Shown: positions 28,046-38,268, counted from the stretch's first letter. The stretch: 51,195 nucleotides of DNA from Bacteroidota bacterium (GCA_029851965.1 JARKUW010000169.1:1-51195); one strand, 5' to 3'. The notes: generated by a model from the sequence alone, not told the origin. Numbers and translations are program-made.

Positions 28046-29299
28046 ATGCAAAAATATCAAAATATTGTAGAATCACTTGCAGCGCGGTTCACCCGCTATG
28101 TCAAAATAGATACGCAGTCTGATCCAAAATCAACAACAAGTCCTTCCACGGAAAAGCAGAAGAACCTGGGAAAGGTACTCGTGGAAGAGTTACTTTCAAT
28201 GGGTCTGGAGGATGCGCATTTAGATTCCTACGGATACGTGTATGCTACCATTCCGGCTAATTCAACAAAAAATGTTCCGGTAATTTGCTTTTGCTCCCAT
28301 ATGGATACTTCGCCGGATTGCAGCGGCCTGGACGTAAAGCCAATCATTCACCATAATTACCAGGGGCAGGATCTGGTACTGCCTGACGATGAAACGGTTA
28401 TCTTAAAGATGGAGGAGCATAAGGACCTTAAAGCGCAGATTGGAAATGACATTGTAACCGCCAGTGGAACAACTTTACTGGGGGCTGATAATAAGGCGGG
28501 GCTTGCAGAGATCATGGAGGCGGCGGCCTTTATTGTAGCCAATCCGGACATCAAACATGGGGAGATCAAAATCCTGTTTACCCCCGATGAGGAGATCGGC
28601 AGAGGTGTAGATCATGTTGACCTCGCAAAACTCGGTGCAGATTATGCTTATACCGTAGATGGAGAGACCTGTGGATCGATAGAAGACGAAACCTTCTCGG
28701 CCGATGGGGCGGAGTTAACGATATACGGCATCAGTTCGCATCCTGGCTTTGCCAAAGGTAAGATGCAGAGCGCCATAAAGATCCTTGCCGAAGTAATCCA
28801 TGCCTTACCAAAAGATAGCTTGTCGCCGGAGTCAACTTCAGGAAGGGAAGGCTTCATCCATCCGGTCGGGATGGAGGGCAGTGTAGAAGAGGCGAGCGCG
28901 GAATTTATCCTTCGGGATTTTGACGACAGCCTATTGGCAAACCACGGAAGAACATTGGAAAAAATCGTACAGGATGTGCTGAGCGATTATCCGGAGGCAA
29001 GCTATAAGCTGGAGATCTCAGCCCAGTACCGGAACATGAAGACGGTGCTCGATCAGCATCCTCAGGTGATGGAATATGGCCTGCTCGCCATAGAAAGGGC
29101 TGGTATGGTTCCCAAGCCACAACGCATTCGCGGGGGAACAGATGGTTCCCGTTTGTCCCTGATGGGGCTTCCCTGTCCGAATATCTTTGCCGGAGAACAT
29201 GCGTTTCACGGTAAACAGGAGTGGGTGTCGTTGCAGGACATGGAGAAAGCCGTACAGACCATTGTAAATATCATTAAGATCTGGGAGGAGAAAGCTTAG
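28046..29299 (+). CDS. pepT: Peptidase T
   Basis: FCSHMDTSPD, GADNKAGLAEIMEA, FTPDEEIGRGVDH, IRGGTDGSRLS. Confidence 0.95.
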   Translation: MQKYQNIVESLAARFTRYVKIDTQSDPKSTTSPSTEKQKNLGKVLVEELLSMGLEDAHLDSYGYVYATIPANSTKNVPVICFCSHMDTSPDCSGLDVKPIIHHNYQGQDLVLPDDETVILKMEEHKDLKAQIGNDIVTASGTTLLGADNKAGLAEIMEAAAFIVANPDIKHGEIKILFTPDEEIGRGVDHVDLAKLGADYAYTVDGETCGSIEDETFSADGAELTIYGISSHPGFAKGKMQSAIKILAEVIHALPKDSLSPESTSGREGFIHPVGMEGSVEEASAEFILRDFDDSLLANHGRTLEKIVQDVLSDYPEASYKLEISAQYRNMKTVLDQHPQVMEYGLLAIERAGMVPKPQRIRGGTDGSRLSLMGLPCPNIFAGEHAFHGKQEWVSLQDMEKAVQTIVNIIKIWEEKA

Positions 29300-29975
29300 C
29301 CAGATACTGGTCTTCGCCATCGTCAAACAGGACTTCACAAGACCAGCCACAGGATTCGGCGGTCCTGGTTAAGGTATCGGTGTCCAGGTAGAGCCAGTTG
29401 AACCATTCTCCTTTTTGGCCATTATATTCATATTGGTAGGAGACTTCTCCGAAATAGCGGCCGGCCGGGCGTGCTTCATCTTCATACAGATAAGAGATGT
29501 CAGAACTGTCGAAAAGCAACTGCCCGTCATCCTTTAGCAGAGCTTGTGCCTGCTGCAGAAATTGCCTGAGTCCCTCCAGAGTCCCCGTTAGTCCAATGCC
29601 ATTCATCAGCAACAGCAGCGTGTCATAGCGGTCTGCATGGAATGATCCGATGTCCGCAGCGATGGCGCTGTTTACCCCACGTTCTTTCATGATTTGCACA
29701 GCCATTTCGGATATATCGAGCGCCGTCACCTCTTTTTGCAGCCGCTGTAAAGCCAGTGCATGGCTCCCGGCGCCAGCCCCGATATCCAATATGCGACCGC
29801 GGCAATGTTCCAGTGCTAAAAGCTCCATTTCCGGCATTTCTTCTTCCGTCCTGAAAAAGATGTCCAGCGGCATCTCTTCGGCTTCTGCATACGAGTTGTG
29901 CAGCCATAGTGTTGCTGCTTCACCATGTACAAACTGGTCTCTCAGCGCTGTTCCAAATACGTCCATCGCGGGCAA
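29274..29975 (-). CDS. Class I SAM-dependent methyltransferase
   Basis: GRILDIGAGAGSHALALQ. Confidence 0.92.
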   Translation of the reverse strand: MPAMDVFGTALRDQFVHGEAATLWLHNSYAEAEEMPLDIFFRTEEEMPEMELLALEHCRGRILDIGAGAGSHALALQRLQKEVTALDISEMAVQIMKERGVNSAIAADIGSFHADRYDTLLLLMNGIGLTGTLEGLRQFLQQAQALLKDDGQLLFDSSDISYLYEDEARPAGRYFGEVSYQYEYNGQKGEWFNWLYLDTDTLTRTAESCGWSCEVLFDDGEDQYLAKLSPPRS

Positions 29976-29980
29976 AGGTA

Positions 29981-31378
29981 CTACAATTCGTATTCCTGAT
30001 GGTACTCCGGGATGGCAACATGCTTAAAGCCGGTATCAATCAACCGCTGCGCAAACTGTTGCTGTACTTCATACTCGCCATGTACAAGAAAAACCTGGCG
30101 CACTTCTTTGGGATCCTGGCAGGAAAGGAAATGCAGCAGATCCTCATAGTCGCCATGGGCACTCATGGATTGTATGGACTGCACCTCTGCGGTCACGGTG
30201 AAGTCCTCATGAAAAATCTGCACCACCGGCTCGCCGGCAATTAATCTTCCTCCAAGAGAGCGTGGCTCACAGTATCCCACCATTAAAATGGTATTCTTCT
30301 GATTGTTGATGGTATTACGGATATGGTGTTTCACCCGGCCACTGTCGGCCATTCCCGAAGCAGAGATGATCACACACGGCCGGGGATCATCCGCAAGTGC
30401 CCTGGATTCTTCCACAGATTCGATAAACTTCAAGCCTTTAAAGCTGAAGGGATCATCATCCACCTTGAGCACCTCCTTTACGCCGTTGTTGTAGACCTCG
30501 GGATGGTTTTTTATCACCTGCGTCGCCTGTAGCGAAAGCGGGCTGTCTACATAATACGCAACATCCGGCAATTTGTTCTTCAGTTCCAGGCTGTTCAACG
30601 CATACAAGAGTTCCTGTGTGCGCCCTACGCTGAATGCGGGAATAATTACCTTTCCCCCTTTGATGTTACAGGTATTGTTGATGATCTCATACAGCCGGTC
30701 TTCAATCGGTTCCTGATCTTTGTGCAATGAATTTCCATAGGTGGATTCCAGCAGGATGTAATCGGCCTGCGGAAAGGTCTGCGGACTCTTCAGCAGCAGG
30801 TCGCTGTATCGGCCGACGTCACCACTGAACGTAATTCTGTAGTCTTTTCCCTCATCAATGATGGTCAGGTGAACGGCAGCACTCCCCAGAATGTGTCCCG
30901 CATCGGTCAGCCTTAACGTGATCCGCGGGTCAATCTGGAAATCTTCATTGTATTCCACAACTTTAAACTGGCTCAACGTCTGGATGACATCATCCTCGGT
31001 GTACAGGGGCTCCTCGATCTCCTCACTGTCCGTATTCGCCTGGCGTGCATAGTCTGCGTCCTGCGACTGGATTTTTGCTGAATCCAGCAGCAGGATGCGC
31101 GCCAGGTCCATTGTTGCCGGCGTCGCGAATATGCTGCCCGTAAAACCTTCTTTAACCAGTCGTGGCAGGAGTCCAGCGTGATCAATGTGGGCATGGGAAA
31201 GGACCATGTAAGTTATACGTTCCGGTTTAAAACCAAAATAACCGTTTAACTTATCTGTTACTTCACCCATACCCTGGAACATTCCGCAATCCAGCAGAAT
31301 GTTTGTCCCATTGCTGAGCGTTATGAGGTGCTTACTGCCAGTTACCGCACGTGCAGCACCATGAAAAGCAATCTTCAT
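29981..31378 (-). CDS. MBL-fold/beta-CASP RNA-processing-like exonuclease
   Basis: LSHAHIDHAGLLPRL, GHILGSAAVHL, ESTYGNSLH, SAHGDYEDLL. Confidence 0.93.
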   Translation of the reverse strand: MKIAFHGAARAVTGSKHLITLSNGTNILLDCGMFQGMGEVTDKLNGYFGFKPERITYMVLSHAHIDHAGLLPRLVKEGFTGSIFATPATMDLARILLLDSAKIQSQDADYARQANTDSEEIEEPLYTEDDVIQTLSQFKVVEYNEDFQIDPRITLRLTDAGHILGSAAVHLTIIDEGKDYRITFSGDVGRYSDLLLKSPQTFPQADYILLESTYGNSLHKDQEPIEDRLYEIINNTCNIKGGKVIIPAFSVGRTQELLYALNSLELKNKLPDVAYYVDSPLSLQATQVIKNHPEVYNNGVKEVLKVDDDPFSFKGLKFIESVEESRALADDPRPCVIISASGMADSGRVKHHIRNTINNQKNTILMVGYCEPRSLGGRLIAGEPVVQIFHEDFTVTAEVQSIQSMSAHGDYEDLLHFLSCQDPKEVRQVFLVHGEYEVQQQFAQRLIDTGFKHVAIPEYHQEYEL

Positions 31379-31385
31379 GTATCTT

Positions 31386-31613
31386 TTATCCCTTCACTTT
31401 TGAGATGGAATCTTTGACAGTATCCGCTACGTTTGCAAGTTTATCTTTGGAGGAATCCAGTAAATCTTTAGAAGAATCCAAAAGATCTGCCAGCCAGTCT
31501 GAAACATTATGTTTTAAGTCGTCACCTTTGTCTGTAGATAATATCAAAGCTACAGCGGCACCAAGGGCAGCTCCTGCCAATAGGCCCGCGATAATTTTCG
31601 TTTCTTTTGTCAT
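31386..31613 (-). CDS. YtxH domain protein
   Basis: KIIAGLLAGAALGAAVALILSTDKG then amphipathic heptads. Confidence 0.88.
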   Translation of the reverse strand: MTKETKIIAGLLAGAALGAAVALILSTDKGDDLKHNVSDWLADLLDSSKDLLDSSKDKLANVADTVKDSISKVKG

Positions 31614-31686
31614 AATTAAATTTTTTGTTCAGGAAATTAACAAAACTGTACGTAAATAGTTCTTCATTAGTTCAACTTTGTATTGG

Positions 31687-32058
31687 ATGTTCAAACTTTT
31701 AGTCTATTCGAATCTGACTTTTGCAGTCTTGTATTTTCTGCTCTACCTGCAGGAGGGGAGCTGGTATGCAATAGCCGGTATCCTGATGGTTATCGTTTTT
31801 TCTGCGATGACCCTGATGGAAACACTTCGCGCCGAAGTAATCAAGAAGGTAATCTTTTACTTCGCAGCATTTTCATCACTCGGATTTTCCGGATATCTGG
31901 TATTCAGTAGTCTATATGTTTTGCTGGATGCTATAGATCATGCCTATTACCCCTTCCGGATCATCTTCTTATGTGCTTTTGGATTGTTTTTCAGCTTCTC
32001 CATCTTAAGTATGCTCTTTTATATATTCTTCTTTAAAGACGATCGGAACAATATGTAA
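31687..32058 (+). CDS. Hypothetical four-TM membrane protein
   Basis: Hydrophobic 123-aa ORF; start refined to MFKLLVYS. Confidence 0.6.
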   Translation: MFKLLVYSNLTFAVLYFLLYLQEGSWYAIAGILMVIVFSAMTLMETLRAEVIKKVIFYFAAFSSLGFSGYLVFSSLYVLLDAIDHAYYPFRIIFLCAFGLFFSFSILSMLFYIFFFKDDRNNM

Positions 32059-32110
32059 ATGTGCTAAACAAGTCTTCTAGCCATGTGTTATAAGCGGACA
32101 GAAAGGAGCA

Positions 32111-33127
32111 ATGAACCACATGACCGAAGAAAATAAAATCTCCCGCCGAAAAGTAATCGGCGGATTAGGTGCAGGGCTGGCAACTGCAGCTGCAGCACCA
32201 TTGTTCAGCGCACACGCGGCAACCCAGGCTTCCGGCGGAACCGCACAAAAGCTGGAAGATCCAACGAAAAAATATCCTAAACCTCCGTTCAGCGGACAGT
32301 CGCAACCCTGGCCGGGACTTGCTGGTAAGATGGAGCCGCGCCCCGACCATGGGGAGTCAAGTTACAAGGGCTCCGGACGCCTGACCGGCAGAAAGGTCCT
32401 GATTACAGGAGGCGACTCCGGAATCGGCCGTGCAGCTGCCATCGCTTATGCCCGGGAGGGTGCCGATGTCGCGTTAAACGACCTTCCAGCGGAAGAGCCG
32501 GATGCACAGGAAGTGGTTAAGCTGATCAAGGCGGAAGGACGGAAGGCCATAGCCGTCCCGGGAGACCTGCGCGAGGAATCCTTTTGCCAGAAGCTGGTAG
32601 CGGATGCGGTGCAGGGTCTCGGCGGACTGGATATTCTGGTGAGTAATGCCGCCCGGCAACAAACCCATGCCTCGATCCTGGATATTTCAACGGAACAGTT
32701 CGACTGGACCATGAAAACCAACATTTATGCACCGTTCTGGCTGATCAAAGCGGCGCTCCCACATCTGCAACCTGGCTCGGTCATTATCGCAACCACATCT
32801 GTACAGGCTTATGATCCGTCAGAAGACCTGTACGATTATGCACAAACGAAAGCGGCTACCATGAACTTTGTAAAATCTCTTGCCAAACAGCTCGGACCAA
32901 AGGGTATTCGGGTAAACGGTGTATCGCCGGGACCGATCTGGACCCCTTTGCAGGTCAGTGGAGGTGCAACGCAGGAGAAGCTCAAGGAATTTGGCGGCAG
33001 TACACCGCTCGGCAGACCGGGGCAGCCGGCAGAGCTGGGATCCATATATGTGCAGCTGGCTGCGAATGATGCCAGCTACTCTACAGGGCAGATCTATGGT
33101 GCAGCAGGGGGAAGTGGACAACCCTAA
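32111..33127 (+). CDS. SDR family oxidoreductase with Tat-type leader
   Basis: SRRKVIGGLGAGLATAAAA; ITGGDSGIGRAAAIAYAREGADV; YAQTKAA. Confidence 0.93.
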   Translation: MNHMTEENKISRRKVIGGLGAGLATAAAAPLFSAHAATQASGGTAQKLEDPTKKYPKPPFSGQSQPWPGLAGKMEPRPDHGESSYKGSGRLTGRKVLITGGDSGIGRAAAIAYAREGADVALNDLPAEEPDAQEVVKLIKAEGRKAIAVPGDLREESFCQKLVADAVQGLGGLDILVSNAARQQTHASILDISTEQFDWTMKTNIYAPFWLIKAALPHLQPGSVIIATTSVQAYDPSEDLYDYAQTKAATMNFVKSLAKQLGPKGIRVNGVSPGPIWTPLQVSGGATQEKLKEFGGSTPLGRPGQPAELGSIYVQLAANDASYSTGQIYGAAGGSGQP

Positions 33128-33167
33128 TCTATGTTTAACAACAGCATCCTGAAACAATTAGCAGCCC

Positions 33168-33611
33168 ATGAGTACAACACCGGCATTAAAGCGATTTCTT
33201 GAGGCACAGGAACGTGACTATCAAACCGCGCTTGCAGAAATTCAGAATGGCCGGAAACAAAGCCACTGGATCTGGTATATATTTCCCCAGATCCAGGGCC
33301 TTGGCTTGAGCGGAACCTCTCATTTTTATGCCATCCCGGACCTGCAGGAAGCAAAGGATTATCTCGCGAATCCCATACTGGCTGCCCGTCTGATGGAGAT
33401 CTGCGCGGAACTGCTTAAACTGGATACCCGGAATGCGACTGAAGTTTTCGGCCGTCCGGATGACATGAAAGTCAAGTCCTCCATGACACTGTTTGCGGAG
33501 GGAGATCCGGCGAACCCGATTTTTCAGCAGGTTCTAGATAAGTTCTTTAACGGGCAGCGAGACGAAAAAACATTGGAAATCCTGCGCCATAAGGCTAAGG
33601 GGACGAGTTGA
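33168..33611 (+). CDS. DUF1810 family protein
   Basis: LKRFLEAQERDYQTALAEIQNGRKQSHWIWYIFPQIQGLG. Confidence 0.93.
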   Translation: MSTTPALKRFLEAQERDYQTALAEIQNGRKQSHWIWYIFPQIQGLGLSGTSHFYAIPDLQEAKDYLANPILAARLMEICAELLKLDTRNATEVFGRPDDMKVKSSMTLFAEGDPANPIFQQVLDKFFNGQRDEKTLEILRHKAKGTS

Positions 33612-33618
33612 GAGGCGC

Positions 33619-34857
33619 ATGGATCTATTCACTGTCATCACCGTCTTATTCCTGATTAGTTCCGTATTTAGTTATATAAACGCACGCTGGATCAAGCTTC
33701 CGGGAGTCATCGGTGTTATGGTGCTTGCAATTGTGATGGCGCTGACGTTAACCATATTTGGTAAAACCATCCCTGTAATCAGTGGGTTCATCCTTAGTGC
33801 ACTAAGTTCCATCGACTTCTCGAAAACGCTGCTGAACAGTATGCTGGGTTTTCTCCTGTTTGCGAGTGCACTTCACTTCGACATCAACAAGCTCCGGGGT
33901 AACCTCAGAAGCGTGGTCGTAATCAGTACCGTTGGCGTCATCCTCTCGGCGCTGCTGTTCGGCAGCATGCTCTACTATGCATTGGCCTGGCTGCATATTG
34001 AACTTCCCTGGATCTACTGCCTGATCTTTGGGGCACTGATATCTCCCACAGATGCCGTCGCAGTAGCGGCGTTGCTCACCAAATCCAAGATGCCCGAACG
34101 TCTCCGAACAATCATTACAGGTGAGTCGCTTTTTAATGATGGTATCGGCATCGTACTGTTTATCAGCTTCTCGGAGATCGCCAGCATACCCGATAAGACA
34201 TTCGCCTGGGCTGCCGTTGGAGAGCTTTTCGCCCAGGAGGTTTTCGGCGGCCTGATCCTCGGCCTGATTCTTGGCTGGTTCGCCTATTGCATGATGCGCA
34301 GCATCGAAGATTTTCAAACCATTGTACTGATCTCATTTACGTTGGTGATGTGTATTTCGGTTGTCGGCAGCCTCATTCATGTGTCCATCCCACTTGCGGT
34401 TGTTGCTGCAGGCCTGCTTGTTGGCAGTCACCCGTTTAGAAAGAAAACAGCCAGCGTGGCACTCAGCGACTACCTCGAAAAGATCTGGAAGCTTACAGAC
34501 GATCTGCTTAACACCATTTTATTTGTGCTGATCGGGTTGCAGATGGTCGCCATTACGTTTTCTTTAGATTACCTGTGGGTGGGGCTTATTGCCATCGTCA
34601 GCATGTTGCTTGCACGTGCGGCTAGTATCGTTCTGCCGATCGTCTTTCTCCGGAGAACCCTCAATGTTCAATACAATAGTGTAGTGATCCTCACCTGGGG
34701 TGGCTTGCGTGGTGGTATCTCTGTTGCATTGGCACTCTCGTTGCCGCCTTCTCCCTACCGGGAACTGATTCTAACCGCCAGCTTTATCATCGTAATTTTC
34801 TCCGTGGTGATCCAGGGCCTTAGCTTGAACAAGGTAGTTGACAAGGTGATCAACTGA
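33619..34857 (+). CDS. CPA1-type Na+/H+ antiporter
   Basis: LIFGALISPTDAVAVAALL, GESLFNDGIGIVLF, WGGLRGGISVALAL. Confidence 0.95.
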   Translation: MDLFTVITVLFLISSVFSYINARWIKLPGVIGVMVLAIVMALTLTIFGKTIPVISGFILSALSSIDFSKTLLNSMLGFLLFASALHFDINKLRGNLRSVVVISTVGVILSALLFGSMLYYALAWLHIELPWIYCLIFGALISPTDAVAVAALLTKSKMPERLRTIITGESLFNDGIGIVLFISFSEIASIPDKTFAWAAVGELFAQEVFGGLILGLILGWFAYCMMRSIEDFQTIVLISFTLVMCISVVGSLIHVSIPLAVVAAGLLVGSHPFRKKTASVALSDYLEKIWKLTDDLLNTILFVLIGLQMVAITFSLDYLWVGLIAIVSMLLARAASIVLPIVFLRRTLNVQYNSVVILTWGGLRGGISVALALSLPPSPYRELILTASFIIVIFSVVIQGLSLNKVVDKVIN

Positions 34858-34952
34858 TCAGGCTGAGTTAAAGTAATAATCTTGCGTAGCGGCGGTACTT
34901 ATACCAATGGAAATCTGTATAGTTTATATATTTTTGCAGCAGGAGAAAGCAT

Positions 34953-35279
34953 ATGAGTTGGATTATTTTGGTTATCGCAGGGTTATTTGAAACCGCATTT
35001 GCCTATTGTTTAAGCAAGGCGAAAGAAAGTTCAGGGAATGAAGTTTATTATTGGTATGCGGCTTTTCTCGCCTGCCTGATCATCAGCATGGCTTTACTGA
35101 TCCGCGCCGTACAAACTTTACCCATTGGAACGGCATATGCGGTATGGACCGGAATCGGTGCCGTAGGAACCGTCGTGGTTGGTATTATGATCTTTAAAGA
35201 TCCGGCCAGTTTCTGGCGATTGTTTTTCCTGACCACACTCATCGGATCGATTATTGGCCTTAAAGCGGTAGGAAACTAA
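34953..35279 (+). CDS. SMR family transporter (SugE/EmrE-like)
   Basis: MSWIILVIAGLFETAFAYCLSKA; GTAYAVWTGIGAVGTVVVGI. Confidence 0.93.
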   Translation: MSWIILVIAGLFETAFAYCLSKAKESSGNEVYYWYAAFLACLIISMALLIRAVQTLPIGTAYAVWTGIGAVGTVVVGIMIFKDPASFWRLFFLTTLIGSIIGLKAVGN

Positions 35280-35332
35280 GGCGGAGCATTGCATTAACGC
35301 CGGATTTGCTGCGGCCTTTCTAAAGGGTTGGC

Positions 35333-35368
35333 AGGGCCTTGCCAGGGCTGTGGACCTGCCAAGGCCCT
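35333..35368. repeat. GC-rich hairpin in the convergent SMR/cupin intergenic region
   Basis: AGGGCCTTGCCAGG-8nt-CCTGCCAAGGCCCT, 13/14 pairs; flanked by direct repeats AGGCCCTA x2 and CCCTAGCA x2. Confidence 0.75.
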
Positions 35369-35419
35369 ATAGAGGCCCTAGCATCCCCCTAGCAAGGGTT
35401 ACTAAAAGCATAAGCTTGT

Positions 35420-35920
35420 CTAGCCCAGGTAGTCGGGCGGATATACCTTTTGTCCATGTTTCTCCGCAATTTCCTGCAATTTTTCAGCAGTGTCAGGAGT
35501 CATTTCCGGGGCTGGAAGATATTCGCCGTAGGCAACAGGGATTCCAACCTCCTCAAAAAAAGTTTCCAGTCCTGCAGGAACTACCGTACACAACAGATGT
35601 GCAACTTTATCTGTCTTGTTTTTGAAGCCGTGAATAACCCCGCCCTTTGGAATGTTTACAAAAGAACCCTTTGAGGCGGTATGTACACCGAATTCTGACT
35701 TGAATTCGATTTCACCGTCTATCACGTAGAAAGACTCTTCAATTTCTGAATGGGCATGCGGCCCTGGTCCTCCATTCGGTGGTATAAGCATATCAATTGC
35801 TGCAAAAGCGCCTTTCGTCTGGCTACCACCTATCAGTATGCGGTAGGTGTCCCCAACCACAGAAATGTTAGGCCCCGCCGAGGCATCGACGGTAATCGGA
35901 CCCCTTTTTTGATTTTCCAT
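35420..35920 (-). CDS. Cupin domain protein
   Basis: PNGGPGPHAHSEIEESFYVIDGEIEF; start refined to MENQKRGPITVD. Confidence 0.93.
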   Translation of the reverse strand: MENQKRGPITVDASAGPNISVVGDTYRILIGGSQTKGAFAAIDMLIPPNGGPGPHAHSEIEESFYVIDGEIEFKSEFGVHTASKGSFVNIPKGGVIHGFKNKTDKVAHLLCTVVPAGLETFFEEVGIPVAYGEYLPAPEMTPDTAEKLQEIAEKHGQKVYPPDYLG

Positions 35921-36069
35921 TTGATTTAACTTTAATCTAAAACAAATGTCAGGATAGATATGAGCAAGAAATATCCCGGTAAGACAATAAGATAGTCCAA
36001 TCGGACGGAACAGCGCTGACCGGACGGGTAGATGCAAATTAAATTAAGAAGGATATCCAGAAATTCAGC

Positions 36070-36492
36070 CTACACTAATTTTGAAAGATGATTCTTCAGG
36101 TTGCCCGCGAGTATTTGCCTCCATCCGTCTTCGAACCGCTTCTTCGCAAAATGCGGGTCCCGGGGGAAACTCGCAAGCCCGGTATGCGTAAGCTTAAGTC
36201 TGGTTTTGTCTCCTTCGTCGAACAGCTGAAAAGTAACTTCGGAGCTACCCGGATAGCCCTTATAAATCCAACCGTGTGCCAGCAGACCACCATCTTCCAC
36301 TTTCGTCACACGCCATTCTTTTTGATAAGCTGAGCCGTCATTAGAGAAGACAAACTCAAAACCAACGACGGGCCTGAATTGACGTAATTGAGGGAAATAC
36401 CACAAACTCATCTCATTTTCGTGAGTCAGTGCATGCCAGACCTTTTCTATTGAAGCATTGTAAACTTGTTCAAATACGAGGGGCGCATCCAT
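36070..36492 (-). CDS. SRPBCC/AHSA1-like protein
   Basis: FEQVYNASIEKVWHALTHENEMSLWYF; C-terminal GWRQILAGNLKNHL. Confidence 0.92.
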   Translation of the reverse strand: MDAPLVFEQVYNASIEKVWHALTHENEMSLWYFPQLRQFRPVVGFEFVFSNDGSAYQKEWRVTKVEDGGLLAHGWIYKGYPGSSEVTFQLFDEGDKTRLKLTHTGLASFPRDPHFAKKRFEDGWRQILAGNLKNHLSKLV

Positions 36493-36745
36493 ATTCTTTT
36501 ATCAAAGTATAAGGCTATAAACAGGCATGCACTTATCTTCAAAAATGCCATGCGTCAATTGAACGCACGAGAGCCGCCCAATAGTATGGATTAACGCTTA
36601 ATGCGGTGCCTCAGTGGCTTGAACATGGCTTTATTGTGATAATAATCGGGGAACGCCCGCATGGTTAGCTATAAACCTTTAGTTTTAGTACATTGTATTG
36701 TGGTTTAAGTTTTGCTATCAACAAGAATCACTGATAAAGTTCAAC

Positions 36746-37855
36746 ATGGATTTAAACTTCTCCCAGCGTCCGTTTTATGTTAAAACAATGTGTGTGCTGG
36801 TTAGCCTCATCGCTTTTGGATATCTAGTAATCACTGCAAAGGAAATTCTCTCCCCGCTGGTATTTTCCTGCCTTTTCTCTATTTTGCTGTTGCCCCTGGC
36901 AGCCTTTATTGAAAACAAGACGAAGCTTCCACGAAGTGCGGCCTCCATGCTTTCGGTTATTTTAATGCTCGGCGCAATAACTCTGGTATTGTATGTTATT
37001 GGTGCCCAGTTAAGCAAGCTGGCAGGCGATTGGCCGCAGTTCAAAGAACAGCTGATACTTACGGGAAATAATCTACAGATCTGGATAGACAGCAGGTTCA
37101 ACATTGATGCCGCCAGGCAGCTGAATTATGTACATTCAGCAACAACGAAGGCCCTGGCGTCTGGAACGACGGTCGTTGGCGCAACCGTATTATCACTTTC
37201 CTCGATACTTTTGTTTCTGGTCTTCACCTTTATCTATACATTTTTCTTTCTTCTTTATCGTAGCCTCATCATGAAGTTTCTGGTGTCTGTGTTCCTGGAG
37301 GAGAACAAGGTGTTGGTTCATGATATCATTGAGCAGGTACAATATATCATCAGAAAATATATCATCGGTTTACTCATCCAAATGGCTGTTATTGCCGTTG
37401 CGGTAAGTATAGTCTTCTGGTTGCTAGGTATAAAATATGCGTTCTTACTAGGGTTAATTACCGGAATACTCAACGTCATTCCCTACATCGGTATCTTTGT
37501 AGCGCTGGTGCTGAGCACCCTGATCACGTTTGCTACCGCCACTGTACTGAGCAAGGTGTTGCTTGTGATCGTAGCACTTGTTGTAATACATTTGATGGAC
37601 AGCAACATACTCCTGCCTTTAGTAGTGGGATCCAAGGTTAGAATCAATGCCCTTATAACGGTACTTGGTGTGATTATAGGCGAAATGCTTTGGGGCATTT
37701 CCGGAATGTTTCTTTCTATTCCGGTCATTGCAGTGCTGAAGATCATCTTCGACCGGGTTGAGAGCATGAAGCCTTGGGGTATTATTCTGGGTGATGAGGA
37801 GAAGAAACAGAATCGCCTTGCAAAGAAGCTAACGGTCAAGCAGGTAAGTAATTGA
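36746..37855 (+). CDS. AI-2E family transporter
   Basis: GILNVIPYIGIFVAL; LVVGSKVRINALITVLGVIIGEMLWGISGMFLSIPVIAVLKII. Confidence 0.93.
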   Translation: MDLNFSQRPFYVKTMCVLVSLIAFGYLVITAKEILSPLVFSCLFSILLLPLAAFIENKTKLPRSAASMLSVILMLGAITLVLYVIGAQLSKLAGDWPQFKEQLILTGNNLQIWIDSRFNIDAARQLNYVHSATTKALASGTTVVGATVLSLSSILLFLVFTFIYTFFFLLYRSLIMKFLVSVFLEENKVLVHDIIEQVQYIIRKYIIGLLIQMAVIAVAVSIVFWLLGIKYAFLLGLITGILNVIPYIGIFVALVLSTLITFATATVLSKVLLVIVALVVIHLMDSNILLPLVVGSKVRINALITVLGVIIGEMLWGISGMFLSIPVIAVLKIIFDRVESMKPWGIILGDEEKKQNRLAKKLTVKQVSN

Positions 37856-37890
37856 AGTCCGAATCACGTCCGGCTGGGAACTGCCCGCTT

Positions 37891-38210
37891 TTACGCCTTC
37901 TTTATCTTAAGCGAATTTCCTTTTGTAGAAAAGTCATATTGATCTTCTGTTTTCATTGCCTTTATAGCGCTGACAGTGAATCAAGGTGCAGGACGGAACA
38001 GGTTGCCGCTTGAAACTTTATCCGCTAGCTTGTCTCAACCAAATATCCAAGATGAACACAAACGCTGGTAGGGTTGACTCTCTTGGTCTGCTTTCCATTA
38101 AACCCCTGCCAGGCATTGGTTCCGGGTGTCTGCGCCAAAGCTGCGCTGGATGTAATTTGAACGTAAACGATCACCAGCAATATAAATTGCTACTGATCCT
38201 GAGGTCGCAT
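37891..38210 (-). pseudogene. Possible decayed secreted-protein gene
   Basis: In-frame MRPQDQ*QFILLVIVYVQITSSAALAQTPGTNAWQGFNGKQTKRVN (signal peptide), then downstream NLFRPAP*FTVSAIKAMKTEDQYDFSTKGNSLKIKKA*. Confidence 0.35.
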
Positions 38211-38268
38211 TTTATGCAACAAACGGTAAAGAACTAGATCAGAACCCAGGATGGTACCTGAATTGAAA

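Noticed and set aside
29307-29346. CTGGTCTT/AAGACCAG inverted repeat past the pepT stop
   Set aside because: 8-bp arms with a 24-nt loop and no T tract; weak as a terminator
33802-34317. 171-aa minus-strand ORF
   Set aside because: Antisense to the CPA1 antiporter gene, low-complexity Glu/Asp/Gln-rich shadow ORF
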